This document shows positions 19,858 through 29,356 of a stretch of DNA of 64,000 bases, one piece after another. The DNA lies in the NCBI RefSeq assembly GCF_003595525.1, contig NZ_CP022680.1, positions 1,080,001 to 1,144,000 on the forward strand, in the 5' to 3' direction. How positions within the stretch are numbered: the stretch's first letter is position 1; every line of letters starts with the position of its first letter. This DNA comes from Streptococcus respiraculi. GTDB lineage: Bacteria; Bacillota; Bacilli; Lactobacillales; Streptococcaceae. The translations under genes and the position numbers were made by a program. The notes under the pieces are model-generated. The model made no database searches and had not been told where the DNA came from. It worked only from the letters and a program-made list of their open reading frames with translations.

Positions 19858-21059
19858 TGACAGAAAAACAAATTGCTTTAAAAGTCGAACAGGTGAGTAA
19901 GTCTTTCCGTTTACCAACAGAATCTACTCAAAGTTTGCGTACGAGTTTGGTTAATTACTTTAGGGGAGTCAAAGGATATAAAGAGCAACATGTCTTAGAG
20001 GATGTTTCTTTTGAAGTTGAAAAAGGAGATTTTTTTGGCATTATTGGACGAAACGGATCAGGAAAATCAACACTTCTAAAAGTTATTTCCCAAATTTATA
20101 CACCTGAGTCTGGAAAAGTTACTGTAAATGGGACTTTGGTTCCCTTTATTGAGCTTGGGGTAGGATTTAATCCAGAATTGACAGGACGTGAAAATGTTTA
20201 TTTGAATGGTGCACTTCTGGGCTTTTCTAGAGAAGAAATCGCAGCGATGTATGATGATATTGTAGAATTTGCAGAATTAGAAGAGTTTATGGATCAGAAA
20301 TTGAAGAATTATTCTAGTGGAATGCAAGTGCGTTTAGCTTTTTCAATTGCCATCAAAGCGCAGGGTGATATTCTTATTTTGGATGAAGTATTAGCAGTTG
20401 GAGATGAAGCTTTCCAGAGGAAGTGTTTTGATTATTTCCGACAACTCAAAGAAGAAAAGAAGACAGTCATACTTGTTACTCATTCGATGGACTCTGCTAA
20501 GAAATTTTGTAATAAGGCAATCATGTTAGAAGATGGGAAAGTTGTCTTAAACAGTTCGCCAGATGAGGTTGCTAATTATTACACGATGAAAAATTTAGAG
20601 AGCCGTAATCAGGATGAGCAACAGGATAATGATATTGATAAGCCTTGGATTAAAATAGAATTACTCTCTAAGACTGTCTTATCTAGTCAAGATATGTTGA
20701 AAGCTAGAATTTCTTACTATACACCGGAAGACGTTCCTGTTAGTTTTGGAATTTCCTTGATTGACGAAAACACGGATAAAACTTCTTCTGTTATTAATGA
20801 TGGTATTTACGATGAGGATAAAAAGTGGAAGATTACCTCTAAGAAAAAGGGGATTCACTCTTTTGATTATGAGTTGCCACTATCTGATTTTAATAATCGA
20901 AATTTTGAATTGACAGCTTCTTTGTTCCAATTTGATGAACAGTATAAGGAATTCATTCCTTATGCATTTATAGAAAAAGAAGACATTGTCCATTTTGCTA
21001 TTCGTGGTGAAAAACATGATAATGGATTGTTAAAATTGAAAGGAAACTGGGAGAGATAA
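19857..21059 (+). CDS. rgpD: Rhamnan ABC exporter ATPase RgpD
   Basis: 400 residues. The nucleotide-binding domain (about 1-245) has Walker A GRNGSGKST, signature YSSGMQVRLAF, Walker B ILILDEVLAVGD and the H-loop VTHS. A C-terminal beta-rich extension (about 260-400) resembles the Wzt-C carbohydrate-binding domain of exporters that recognise a finished chain. That suggests recognition of a terminal modification, fitting the extra transferase genes downstream. Confidence 0.93.
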   Translation: MTEKQIALKVEQVSKSFRLPTESTQSLRTSLVNYFRGVKGYKEQHVLEDVSFEVEKGDFFGIIGRNGSGKSTLLKVISQIYTPESGKVTVNGTLVPFIELGVGFNPELTGRENVYLNGALLGFSREEIAAMYDDIVEFAELEEFMDQKLKNYSSGMQVRLAFSIAIKAQGDILILDEVLAVGDEAFQRKCFDYFRQLKEEKKTVILVTHSMDSAKKFCNKAIMLEDGKVVLNSSPDEVANYYTMKNLESRNQDEQQDNDIDKPWIKIELLSKTVLSSQDMLKARISYYTPEDVPVSFGISLIDENTDKTSSVINDGIYDEDKKWKITSKKKGIHSFDYELPLSDFNNRNFELTASLFQFDEQYKEFIPYAFIEKEDIVHFAIRGEKHDNGLLKLKGNWER

Positions 21060-21063
21060 GGGA

Positions 21064-22107
21064 ATGGATCCTGTTCAGAGAAAAATGTTTCAAGTATATG
21101 AGGAAGTGAAACGAATTTGTGATGAGAATAATTTACGCTATTTTGCAGCAGGTGGAACTAAGATTGGAGCTGTATTATGGCAAGGGATTATTCCATGGGA
21201 TGATGATATAGACCTGGTTATGCCAATCAATGATTTAGAAAAATTGGTGGATATCATTCAGAATTCAGAGTGTGAGGATATTGCAGTTTTTGATGGTCTA
21301 ACAACGTTACATTCTGATATTTTGGGAATCAAAGTCTATGATACTCATTCTATGTTTACGTCTAATAATTTGTTGAATAGACCAGATTCATTTACAGGTA
21401 TTTTTGTTGATATATTTCCGTTAATAGGTGCTCCGAATGGAGATATTTATCCATTTATTGAAGATATATACGAAGTCGGAGATGCATTATATCGTCAGCG
21501 GTTGTTTGGGACAGATGAGTTAGTGATTTCTCAATATATAGAAAGAATGCAAGATATACTTCATCGTTATTCTTTTGACGAAGCTGAGACGATTTTAAAT
21601 GTTGCTAATCCAGTTGGAGAACATTATCCGAAAGAGGAATTTTTAGATTATCAATATTTTCCTTTTGAAACGAGTCAAATCCCAGTCTCAAAACAGTATG
21701 ATAGTCATTTGAAACAACAATACGGTTTCTATACGAAAGATTGGCCGGAAGAGAAAAGGCAGCATTTACATCAAGAATTTGCCTTGGTAGATACTGAAAA
21801 AACTGTTGATTTTTATAGACATACTATTGAAACGAGTCCTATCCGAAATTATATGGAAAAACTATGGACTATTAAATCAGAGCTCGAAAAATCAGTCTTT
21901 GATATTGACGATAGTAGAAAACTAACGGAAGAAAAATATAGAGAGTTGGAAAAAGAAAAGGAAAAGTTAGAGGCTGAAATGGAAGTTATGGTAGTGATGT
22001 TGAAAGAACTAGAGTCTCGTCATCTATCTCTATTAAATTCTAAAAGTTGGAAGATAACACAACCATTGAGAGCTATTACAAATTTTATTCAATCTAAACG
22101 AAAGTAA
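21064..22107 (+). CDS. LicD-family phosphotransferase with C-terminal coiled coil
   Basis: 347 residues. The LicD (DUF nucleotidyltransferase-like) core shows AAGGTKIGAVLW near residue 29 and the catalytic IPWDDDIDLVMP near 43. LicD-type enzymes move phosphocholine, ribitol- or glycerol-phosphate or related groups to sugars. After about residue 265 comes a charged coiled coil, then SKSWKITQPLRAI, a closing motif usually found at the end of rhamnan/O-antigen glycosyltransferases. No LicD gene occurs in the classical rgpA-F or gacA-L sets, so this is a local addition; the group transferred is unknown. It starts five bases after rgpD. Confidence 0.8.
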   Translation: MDPVQRKMFQVYEEVKRICDENNLRYFAAGGTKIGAVLWQGIIPWDDDIDLVMPINDLEKLVDIIQNSECEDIAVFDGLTTLHSDILGIKVYDTHSMFTSNNLLNRPDSFTGIFVDIFPLIGAPNGDIYPFIEDIYEVGDALYRQRLFGTDELVISQYIERMQDILHRYSFDEAETILNVANPVGEHYPKEEFLDYQYFPFETSQIPVSKQYDSHLKQQYGFYTKDWPEEKRQHLHQEFALVDTEKTVDFYRHTIETSPIRNYMEKLWTIKSELEKSVFDIDDSRKLTEEKYRELEKEKEKLEAEMEVMVVMLKELESRHLSLLNSKSWKITQPLRAITNFIQSKRK

Positions 22108-22115
22108 AAACGAAT

Positions 22116-23348
22116 ATGTTAAATAAGTTAATGAATTCTTACCATAATGAAGGTGCTAGAGCTACCTTAAGAAAAATCTGTCATAAATTAAAGAATGGTG
22201 GGCAAGTTGTAGGAACTACGCCATCAAAAATGAATATGTCAGAGATCCCTGTTATGCCTCAATTTGAAGATTTAATGAGGGCAGATTATATTCATCGTCC
22301 GTATGTGAAACCAGAAAAATTGGACAAAAAACGATTGAATATAGCATGGGTGACGCCTCCTGTTGGACCAGGTGGAGGGGGTCATACGACTATTTCACGA
22401 TTTGTACGATATCTCCAATCTCAGGGACATCGGTTGACTTTTTATATTTATAGGAATAATACGATTCCTCAATCTGCAAAAGAAGCTCAGGATATTTTTG
22501 AACGTTCTTACAAACTCAATATTCCAGTTAAGGAATTGGAAGAGTTTCAAGATGAGGATGTTGTTTTTGCGACTAGTTGGGAGACAGCCTATGCTGTATT
22601 TAATTTGACTGGTGAAAATCTACATAAATTTTATTTTGTTCAAGATTTTGAACCAATATTTTATGGAGTTGGCTCTCGTTACAAATTAGCAGAAGCTACT
22701 TATAAATTTGGATTTTATGGAATTACAGCTGGAGCCTGGCTATCTGATAAGGTTAAAGAATATGGTATGGAAGCAGATTATTTTAACTTTGGGGCAGATA
22801 TTGATGTGTATAAGCCTAAGGCTAAAATGTCAAAAAAGAAAAAAATCTCCTTTTATGCTCGTGCTCATACAGAGCGTCGTGGATTCGAGTTAGGTGTCAT
22901 GGCTTTGAAAATATTCAAGGAAAAACATCCAGAATATGAGATTGAGTTTTTTGGACAAGATATGTCAAATTATGATATTCCATTTGAATTTACAGATAGA
23001 GGTATCTTAAATAAACAAGAACTAGCAGAAATTTATCACGAAAGTGTTGCTTGCTTAGTTCTTTCTTTGACAAATGTTTCTCTTCTTCCACTTGAACTCT
23101 TAGTTGCAGGATGTGTACCAGTCATGAATACAGGGGATAATAATACGAAGGTGTTAGGTGAAAATACAGATATTGTTTATGCAGAAGCTTATCCTGTTGA
23201 CTTAGCTGCTAAGCTGTGTCAAGTAGTAGAAAAAACGAACATCAATGAGCATGCTGAAGCAATGAGTCAGAAATATCAAGGTACATCATGGGAAGAGAGT
23301 TATAAAAAAGTAGAAGAGATTATTTTGCGTGAGGTGACTCATGGCTAA
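22116..23348 (+). CDS. WsaF-like GT4 rhamnosyltransferase
   Basis: 410 residues. WVTPPVGPGGGGHTTISRF near residue 79 and YFVQDFEPIFYGVGS near 172 are hallmarks of the WsaF/GT4 rhamnosyltransferase group, and the EN-type C-terminal donor half includes LTNVSLLPLELLVAG near 320. It probably takes the place of RgpE/RgpF-type chain enzymes in this locus. The N-terminal 60 residues are not conserved-looking and may be a membrane-association region. It overlaps the next gene by eight bases. Confidence 0.82.
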   Translation: MLNKLMNSYHNEGARATLRKICHKLKNGGQVVGTTPSKMNMSEIPVMPQFEDLMRADYIHRPYVKPEKLDKKRLNIAWVTPPVGPGGGGHTTISRFVRYLQSQGHRLTFYIYRNNTIPQSAKEAQDIFERSYKLNIPVKELEEFQDEDVVFATSWETAYAVFNLTGENLHKFYFVQDFEPIFYGVGSRYKLAEATYKFGFYGITAGAWLSDKVKEYGMEADYFNFGADIDVYKPKAKMSKKKKISFYARAHTERRGFELGVMALKIFKEKHPEYEIEFFGQDMSNYDIPFEFTDRGILNKQELAEIYHESVACLVLSLTNVSLLPLELLVAGCVPVMNTGDNNTKVLGENTDIVYAEAYPVDLAAKLCQVVEKTNINEHAEAMSQKYQGTSWEESYKKVEEIILREVTHG

Positions 23349-24327
23349 AGAAAAGAAAGCGACGGTCTTTATTCCTGTATATAATGGAGAACAGGATCAT
23401 TTGGAAGAGACTTTAGAAGCACTCTATCGACAAAAAACCGATTTTGACTGGGATGTACTTATTACAGATTCAGGATCTCGAGATAACTCTGTGCAAATCA
23501 TTGAGCGATTTGCTAAGAAATATGGCAATCTTCAATTAAAGAAAATTGCTAAAGAAGATTATTCTCATGGAGGAACGCGCCAAATGGCAGCAGAAATCTC
23601 CTCGGGAGAAATCATGGTTTATTTGAGTCAAGATGCGGTTCCTTATAATGAAAATTGGCTGACAGAGATGGTTGCTCCATTTGCCCTAAATCCTCATATA
23701 GCGGGGGTTGTCGCACGTCAGAAGCCTCGTTTAACCTGTTTTCCAGCGATGAAATATGATATTGAAGCAGTATTTCGTGAGCAGGGGGCTGAAGATGCTC
23801 TAACTTTTTGGACACGTTCGGATGAAGCATTAAAAGGAAAATACACCAAAGAGTCTTTTTATAGCGATGTGTGCTCAGCAGCTCCTCGTGAGTTTTTGGT
23901 CAATCAGATTGGCTATCGTCCGGTAGCTTATTCTGAAGATTACGAGTATGGAAAAGATATTGTAGATGCAGGCTATATCAAAGTTTATAACGCTAAAGCA
24001 ATTGTAGAGCATTCTAACGATGTTCTTTTGTCAAACTATAAAAAACGAATCTTTGATGAAACATACAGTATTCGTGTAAATAGTGGTACAACAAATCGGA
24101 TCTCTTTAGTGACTGTATGGGTGACAGCATTTAAAGATAATTTGAAAGATTCTGTACGAATTTGCAGAGATCGCGATTTTTCGTGGAAACGAAAATTATA
24201 TTGGTTAGCTGTCAACCCATTATTCCATTTGGAAAAATGGCGTGGCATTCGTTTAGCGAATAAAGTGGATTTATCTGCGGATAATAGTCAGTATTCGTTA
24301 GAGAAGAGTAAAAAATATGAAGTGTAG
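23341..24327 (+). CDS. Family 2 glycosyltransferase, rhamnosyltransferase-like
   Basis: 328 residues. VFIPVYNGE (residues 9-17), ITDSGSRDNS (40-49), YSHGGTRQMAA and YLSQDAVP (the DxD equivalent near 100) match the RfbN/WchF-like alpha-rhamnosyltransferase branch of GT2. It begins inside the WsaF-like gene. Together these two probably complete the polyrhamnose repeat; linkage cannot be read from sequence. Confidence 0.82.
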   Translation: MAKEKKATVFIPVYNGEQDHLEETLEALYRQKTDFDWDVLITDSGSRDNSVQIIERFAKKYGNLQLKKIAKEDYSHGGTRQMAAEISSGEIMVYLSQDAVPYNENWLTEMVAPFALNPHIAGVVARQKPRLTCFPAMKYDIEAVFREQGAEDALTFWTRSDEALKGKYTKESFYSDVCSAAPREFLVNQIGYRPVAYSEDYEYGKDIVDAGYIKVYNAKAIVEHSNDVLLSNYKKRIFDETYSIRVNSGTTNRISLVTVWVTAFKDNLKDSVRICRDRDFSWKRKLYWLAVNPLFHLEKWRGIRLANKVDLSADNSQYSLEKSKKYEV

Positions 24328-24336
24328 GAATAGGCT

Positions 24337-26769
24337 GTGTTCATAAAACGAAATATATATTATTTTTTTGCAATAATTTCATTTTATATTCTAAGCTATC
24401 GAGAAATCACATATAGTATCATAGGAGCAGGGATATTAAAATCTTTTCATTTGGAACAATATTATCAGATAGGTATTGTCTTTTCTATTACGATGCTGGT
24501 GTTTTTATTATCAATTTCTACTTCGGTAAAATCATTTTTTGAAATTTCGATTTTATATCTTCTCTATTTGATTTCTGCTTATTTTATACAAATGACATTA
24601 AAAATCAATGATAAAAAATTTCTTTGGGAACAATTTTCGAAAAATCATTTTTGGCAAAGTAATTTTTTATGGATTACGATTATTATTCTATTATTCTCTT
24701 TTCTTTTAAGAGTATGTAGGGAAATATATTTCCCTTCCTATATAGATAGCAGTAGCGTTAGGAAAATGAAACGTTTGATGTTAAGTCAGTTTTTGACATC
24801 TTTTATCCTGACCAGTAGTCAAATGCAAGACAGAATATTGACGAATCGTTTGCTTCCAATAGATTTGAAAGATAGAGGTACGGTTTTTGGACATTTATTT
24901 ATTTATATTTTACTAGCTTATGTGGTAGCTTCTATTCTATCTTATGTTTTTATAAAGTCTTGTGAAAATTTATTTAAAAATAAGGCAAGCTTAGCTTTAT
25001 CTCTCACGACAAGTCTGATTTTAGGTACAATCTATAACTATTATATTCAAATTGGCATTACTGAATATGGGAAATGGTATGACTATTACATTGTTTCAGG
25101 TGCTACGATTTTCCAAATATTTATTTTGACCAACATTTTTTTAATTATTTATCTTCTATGTAATCGCTATGTGTTAGGAACTATTTTAAATATTGGTCTA
25201 GGTTTTTTCATTAGTTTTGTCAATAGTGTTAAATTTGAAATGAGAAGTGAGCCTTTTTTACCTACAGATTTGTCTTGGTGGAAGGAGCTTCAAGCACTGT
25301 CAGAATTTGTTTCAATAGACATAGGTCCCATTATTTTGGGGATTATCTTACTCGTGCTGCTAGTAATATATTTGCAGCGATTAGGGCAACTATCAAATAA
25401 AATTATATATCATAATTGGAAGAGAGTGGCCTATATTTTTGTTACTTTGCAATTTTTTTTCGGTATCGGCTGGATACTTTCTAATGAAGAAGATGGAAAC
25501 ATTCCCAAAGGAATTCCTGTATTATCATCGGTTAATAACGTTTATGACATTTCTTGGCAAGGTTTGAATGCGCGAGCAAGATTTCAATCATTGAGCTATG
25601 TTTGGATAAAACAGTTCTCAACTAAAGTTATGGAAACACCAAATACATATTCAAAGTCTAGCATTAGTGAAATTGTCCGAAAATATGAAAAGCTTTCAAA
25701 AGAAATAAATGCTAATCGAGTGAATCATATTTCTGAACAAACGGTTATTTATGTGCTCAGTGAAAGTTTATCAAATCCAAAGCATATCCCAGGCATCATG
25801 ACTTCTGAGGAAGTATTACCAAATATAGAGGCAATCAAAAACCAAACAACTAGTGGTTTAATGAAGTCAGACGGTTATGGGGGAGGAACCGCTAATATGG
25901 AATTTCAAACTCTCACAAGTTTGCCTAAATATAATTTAACACCATTTGTTTCTATTCTCTATTTGGAAATTGTACCAAGGTTATCTAAATTCCCTAGTAT
26001 TAGTGACCAATTCTCTATGGATAATAGAATTGTTCTACATTTTGCTAATGCGAAAAATTATTCTAGAAACGTTATCTATAAGCGGTTAAATTTTGATCGA
26101 CAGATATTTTTACATAACGGAAATGTTAAGATAGAAACGCCAGCTGCTTTAGGAGCTTATCCTAGTGATGAGTCAACTTATAATGAAGTATTAAATCAGT
26201 TGGATACTAATAGTAATCAGTTTTTTTCGGTCATGACAATGCAAAACCATGCACCTTGGTACTTCGAAACACCAGAAAATTTAGTTGCAACAGGAGAAAG
26301 TCTTACAGAATCGGAGAATAGCTCTCTTACCTATTATTCTCGCTTACTTTATCAAACTGACCAAGCTACGAAAAAATTTTTAGATGAATTGTCGAAAGTA
26401 GACAAAAAAGTTACAGTAGTATTTTACGGAGACCATTTGCCAGGTCTATATCCACAATCAACTTTTTCAAAAAATCCAGATAGTCAGTATTTGACAGATT
26501 ATTTTATTTGGAGTAATTTTGAGACTCCGAAACTAGATTACCCACTTGTAAATTCAAGCGATTTTACAGCACTAATGTTAGAACAAACAAATTCTAAAGT
26601 ATCACCCTATTATGCTTTATTAACTGAAGTGTTACACAAAGCAAGTGTAGATAAAAAAGAGCTTGATGAAGAGGGCAAGCAGATTGCGGAGGATTTAAGA
26701 TTGGTTCAATACGATTTAGTAGCGGGGAAAGATTATCTTTCAAAGGAATTCTTTGAAATTCCTAAATAG
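24337..26769 (+). CDS. gacH: Glycerol-phosphate transferase, GacH-like (LtaS superfamily)
   Basis: 810 residues. The first 390 or so hold about 10-11 membrane helices; the rest is an extracellular sulfatase/LtaS-type domain with IYVLSESLSNP (the metal/nucleophile region; the LtaS Thr sits in the GGGTANMEFQTLT stretch), MTMQNHAPW and FYGDHLPGLYP. GacH adds sn-glycerol-1-phosphate to the side chain of group A carbohydrate and confers zinc and phospholipase resistance. GTG start after TAGGAATAGG. It closes the rhamnan operon. Confidence 0.87.
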   Translation: MFIKRNIYYFFAIISFYILSYREITYSIIGAGILKSFHLEQYYQIGIVFSITMLVFLLSISTSVKSFFEISILYLLYLISAYFIQMTLKINDKKFLWEQFSKNHFWQSNFLWITIIILLFSFLLRVCREIYFPSYIDSSSVRKMKRLMLSQFLTSFILTSSQMQDRILTNRLLPIDLKDRGTVFGHLFIYILLAYVVASILSYVFIKSCENLFKNKASLALSLTTSLILGTIYNYYIQIGITEYGKWYDYYIVSGATIFQIFILTNIFLIIYLLCNRYVLGTILNIGLGFFISFVNSVKFEMRSEPFLPTDLSWWKELQALSEFVSIDIGPIILGIILLVLLVIYLQRLGQLSNKIIYHNWKRVAYIFVTLQFFFGIGWILSNEEDGNIPKGIPVLSSVNNVYDISWQGLNARARFQSLSYVWIKQFSTKVMETPNTYSKSSISEIVRKYEKLSKEINANRVNHISEQTVIYVLSESLSNPKHIPGIMTSEEVLPNIEAIKNQTTSGLMKSDGYGGGTANMEFQTLTSLPKYNLTPFVSILYLEIVPRLSKFPSISDQFSMDNRIVLHFANAKNYSRNVIYKRLNFDRQIFLHNGNVKIETPAALGAYPSDESTYNEVLNQLDTNSNQFFSVMTMQNHAPWYFETPENLVATGESLTESENSSLTYYSRLLYQTDQATKKFLDELSKVDKKVTVVFYGDHLPGLYPQSTFSKNPDSQYLTDYFIWSNFETPKLDYPLVNSSDFTALMLEQTNSKVSPYYALLTEVLHKASVDKKELDEEGKQIAEDLRLVQYDLVAGKDYLSKEFFEIPK

Positions 26770-27083
26770 GTATATGTAATTTAGGAATAGAATAGCTTCA
26801 GAACATAGATAAACCCGAGATTTATTTAAACAAATTCAAAACCTCTGCTAACTGAACATTTGATTTTCCGATTTTCGCGAGCAGAGCGAGCCTCATCAGA
26901 TACTTTTCGCTGTGGTAAAGTAGCGTCATGATCGGTCATGACGCTACTCGGAAATTTTGAGACCTCGGGCTCAAAATTCAGGTATGGAATTCCGCAGGAA
27001 GTCGCTACCGTACGCACCACCTAAGAAAAGTATTTCAAAAAAACTTTTTCTTCAATCTTTTTTCTTTTACTTGAGAAATAAAC
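26770..27083. repeat. Intergenic palindrome-rich segment after gacH
   Basis: No gene is supported here. A perfect 12-bp inverted repeat with a TCGG loop lies at 26920-26947 (arm GTAGCGTCATGA). A second inverted repeat at about 26951-26980 pairs GAATTTTGAG with CTCAAAATTC. Short frames across it are by-products of the palindromes. It resembles a streptococcal extragenic element. Confidence 0.55.
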
Positions 27084-27130
27084 AAACTCTTAGAAATACT
27101 GCTATATCAGCACTTCTAAGAGTTTCTGTT
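27084..27130 (+). terminator. Hairpin closing the rhamnan operon region
   Basis: A perfect 12-bp stem, AAACTCTTAGAA (27084-27095) with TTCTAAGAGTTT (27114-27125), ends in TTTCTG. It is AT-rich and usable on either strand. Confidence 0.55.
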
Positions 27131-27255
27131 ATATGGTAGTCAACCTCAAAAATAAAAATTTTTCTATCCCTAATAAGATTTGTCTACGTGCTGAGAATAG
27201 CTTAGCTATTCTATTTTTTCTCATTTTATGCTAAAATGGTAGGAGGAGGAGCGAA

Positions 27256-27732
27256 ATGATTAAGATATTTGGTCGGATTCGATATCACTGGCAGCCAGAA
27301 TTGTCCTGGTCGATTATTTATTGGTCCTTAGCAATTACTCCGGCTTTTCTTGCCCTATCTCTCATATTAGAAAAGTTACGAATATCTGATACCATTATTC
27401 AGCTATTTGTTCTGGTCATTATTATGTTTGGGATCGGTTGGCATAGGTATTTTGTAATCGATGAGGAGTATTTACGGATTGCTTCGGCAAATCCCTTTGC
27501 CTCAAAAAAGGTTCGGATAAATACGATTTCTAAGATTGAAGTGACCTATCTATTCGTGAAAATTTTTTCGACCGATATGCCAGAGGGAAAAGTCTATTAT
27601 ATCCGAAAGTGGCCGAAAAAGTATTTTGTCAATGCGCTAGCCCTCAATCCCCATTTTCAAGGGGAAATTGTCTTGACCGATCATCTGATTACGCAGGACT
27701 ATTTTGAAGAATATTATGCGAATAAGGACTAA
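27256..27732 (+). CDS. EbsA-like membrane protein
   Basis: 158 residues with two membrane helices (about 20-40 and 46-66) and a soluble C-terminal part of PH-like character. It resembles the EbsA family of enterococci and streptococci, whose molecular role is unclear. An excellent AGGAGGAGG site precedes the ATG. It faces the ferredoxin gene tail to tail, as in other streptococci. Confidence 0.65.
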   Translation: MIKIFGRIRYHWQPELSWSIIYWSLAITPAFLALSLILEKLRISDTIIQLFVLVIIMFGIGWHRYFVIDEEYLRIASANPFASKKVRINTISKIEVTYLFVKIFSTDMPEGKVYYIRKWPKKYFVNALALNPHFQGEIVLTDHLITQDYFEEYYANKD

Positions 27733-27930
27733 CTAGTCGACAGAAATCGCTTTTGTAGGACAGGATTTAGCAGCTAGGAGCGTGTCTTGTTGCTCAGTAA
27801 CTTCGATGCTAGTATCCTCAGGGGAGTCAGCAAATAAGACAATGCCATTATCATCGTAGTCAAAGACAGTTGAAATGGTTTGGCAGAGTCCACAAGCGAT
27901 ACATTTTTCTGGATAAAGTGTAATTTTCAT
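27733..27930 (-). CDS. Ferredoxin, single [4Fe-4S] type
   Basis: 65 residues. CIACGLC near the N-terminus and SCPTKAIS at the C-terminus supply the four Cys ligands of one cluster. The acidic surface is typical of Bacillus-type Fer, a small cytoplasmic electron carrier. It ends directly against the EbsA-like gene and is transcribed away from the LysM gene. Confidence 0.9.
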   Translation of the reverse strand: MKITLYPEKCIACGLCQTISTVFDYDDNGIVLFADSPEDTSIEVTEQQDTLLAAKSCPTKAISVD

Positions 27931-27980
27931 ATTATTATTGTAATGAGATTTTATTAAAAAAACAAGGAGAAAGATTATTC

Positions 27981-28490
27981 ATGTCACAAGAACCATGGAA
28001 TGAGGAAATTTATCAATCTACTGAAAGTAGAAGGAGTCGTTCAAACAAGGGTAGCTCAAGTACCCGAGTGCTGAGCATCTTAGCCGTATTATTCTTATTT
28101 ATTGTTATTATCACCACCGTTGCTATGGTCTATCTCTCTCATGGAGGTAGTAAGACAGATGCTACTCAAGAATTTTACAATAGCAACAGTACAGTGACAG
28201 CAGCAAGTAGCGCGAAGGAAGAAACTTCTACAGCAAGTACAAGTAGTCAGTCGTCAGAATCATCTGCTCCTGCAAGTGAATCAAGCAGCAGTCGTGTAGC
28301 AGACACAACTCAATCTTCTACAGCAGTCGCTGGTGAAACGCTTAGTGTTCAGGCAGGCGAAGGTGCAGGATCAATTGCAGCACGTGCGGGAATTTCAATT
28401 GAGGAACTGGAACGCTTAAACCCAGATAAAATGACAGGTCCTGGTGGAACTTGGTGGGCAAACCCAGGTGATATCGTTAAAATTAAGTAA
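27981..28490 (+). CDS. LysM-domain membrane-anchored protein (SAG1386/EF1546 family)
   Basis: 169 residues. A short charged cytoplasmic N-terminus is followed by one membrane helix (about 33-52) and a Ser/Thr/Ala-rich linker (about 65-115). A LysM-like C-terminal domain (about 117-169) ends in NPGDIVKIK. LysM binds peptidoglycan. The family sits upstream of cmk in streptococci and enterococci. AAGGAGAAAG precedes the ATG; cmk follows after eight bases. Confidence 0.82.
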   Translation: MSQEPWNEEIYQSTESRRSRSNKGSSSTRVLSILAVLFLFIVIITTVAMVYLSHGGSKTDATQEFYNSNSTVTAASSAKEETSTASTSSQSSESSAPASESSSSRVADTTQSSTAVAGETLSVQAGEGAGSIAARAGISIEELERLNPDKMTGPGGTWWANPGDIVKIK

Positions 28491-28498
28491 GAGGAATT

Positions 28499-29176
28499 AT
28501 GAAATCAATTCAAATCGCCATTGATGGTCCAGCATCAAGTGGCAAGAGTACCGTTGCAAAGATTATTGCAAAAGAGTTTGGTTATACCTATTTAGATACG
28601 GGAGCTATGTATCGGGCGGCGACCTATTTGGCCCTACAACATCAGGTGAACCAAGAAGACAGCGCAGCTATTATCGCCTTGCTAGAGCAGTTTCCAATTA
28701 GCTTTGGTCGCAATGAAAGTGGTGAGCAGTTGGTCTTTGTCGGCGATGTCGACATCACCCATGCCATTCGTGAAAATCAGGTGACTAATAATGTTTCCTT
28801 GGTCTCTGCCCTTGCTCCCATTCGTGAGAAATTGGTCGATTTGCAGCGCCAGATTGCAGCACAAGGTGGCATTGTCATGGATGGACGTGATATTGGGACA
28901 GTTGTGCTTCCTGAGGCGGAGTTAAAGATTTTCCTTATTGCATCTGTTGAAGAGCGAGCACTTCGTCGCTTTAAGGAAAATAAGGGAAAAGGGATTCCAA
29001 CTGACTTGGAACGCTTGAAAGAAGAAATTGCCCTTCGTGACCATAAAGACAGTACACGAGCTGTTGCTCCTCTAAAAGCGGCAGATGATGCCATTACCTT
29101 TGATACAACAGGTGTATCGATTGAGGGTGTGGTAGAATTTATTTCCAAAAAAGCAAAAGAAATTCTTGACAAGTAA
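28499..29176 (+). CDS. cmk: Cytidylate kinase
   Basis: 225 residues. It phosphorylates CMP and dCMP. The P-loop [14 protein letters not shown] is at residues 8-21. [22 protein letters not shown] and [14 protein letters not shown] are family signatures. The promoter of the following infC operon lies in its last codons. Confidence 0.96.
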   Translation: MKSIQIAIDGPASSGKSTVAKIIAKEFGYTYLDTGAMYRAATYLALQHQVNQEDSAAIIALLEQFPISFGRNESGEQLVFVGDVDITHAIRENQVTNNVSLVSALAPIREKLVDLQRQIAAQGGIVMDGRDIGTVVLPEAELKIFLIASVEERALRRFKENKGKGIPTDLERLKEEIALRDHKDSTRAVAPLKAADDAITFDTTGVSIEGVVEFISKKAKEILDK

Positions 29177-29194
29177 AAAAAGTATTGGTATACT
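29166..29194 (+). promoter_or_regulatory. Promoter of infC-rpmI-rplT, inside the cmk 3' end
   Basis: A perfect TTGACA (29166-29171), 17 bases, then TATACT (29189-29194). The -35 box overlaps the last cmk codons. Confidence 0.85.
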
Positions 29195-29347
29195 ATTAAC
29201 ATTGAGAAAAGCAGAAGTGAGAGCTTCTCGCCTTGCGACTAACGTTGTCTGGCTCTACGTGTTAAATTTTCTTCGGAAAGATAATGATGTAGTGGTGGAC
29301 TTGTGTTAGCAAGTCTACTTTGTTTTTCTCGAAAAAAATAAAATGAG
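29195..29347 (+). promoter_or_regulatory. L20-type autoregulatory leader with attenuator
   Basis: The 150-base leader of infC-rpmI-rplT. It has an early AGAAG/CTTCT hairpin near 29210 and a region of long-range pairing. It ends in a 9-bp hairpin (29295-29303 with 29310-29318) followed by TTTGTTTTTC, an intrinsic terminator ahead of the gene. In Bacillus and relatives ribosomal protein L20 binds such a leader and causes termination. Identity is inferred from position and architecture. Confidence 0.75.
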
Positions 29348-29356
29348 GTGAAAGCC

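Noticed and set aside
26826..27139. Short frames on both strands after gacH
   Set aside because: They are created by palindromic repeats; no ribosome site and no protein-like composition.
28777..29202. 141-codon minus-strand frame over cmk
   Set aside because: Antisense shadow of cytidylate kinase.
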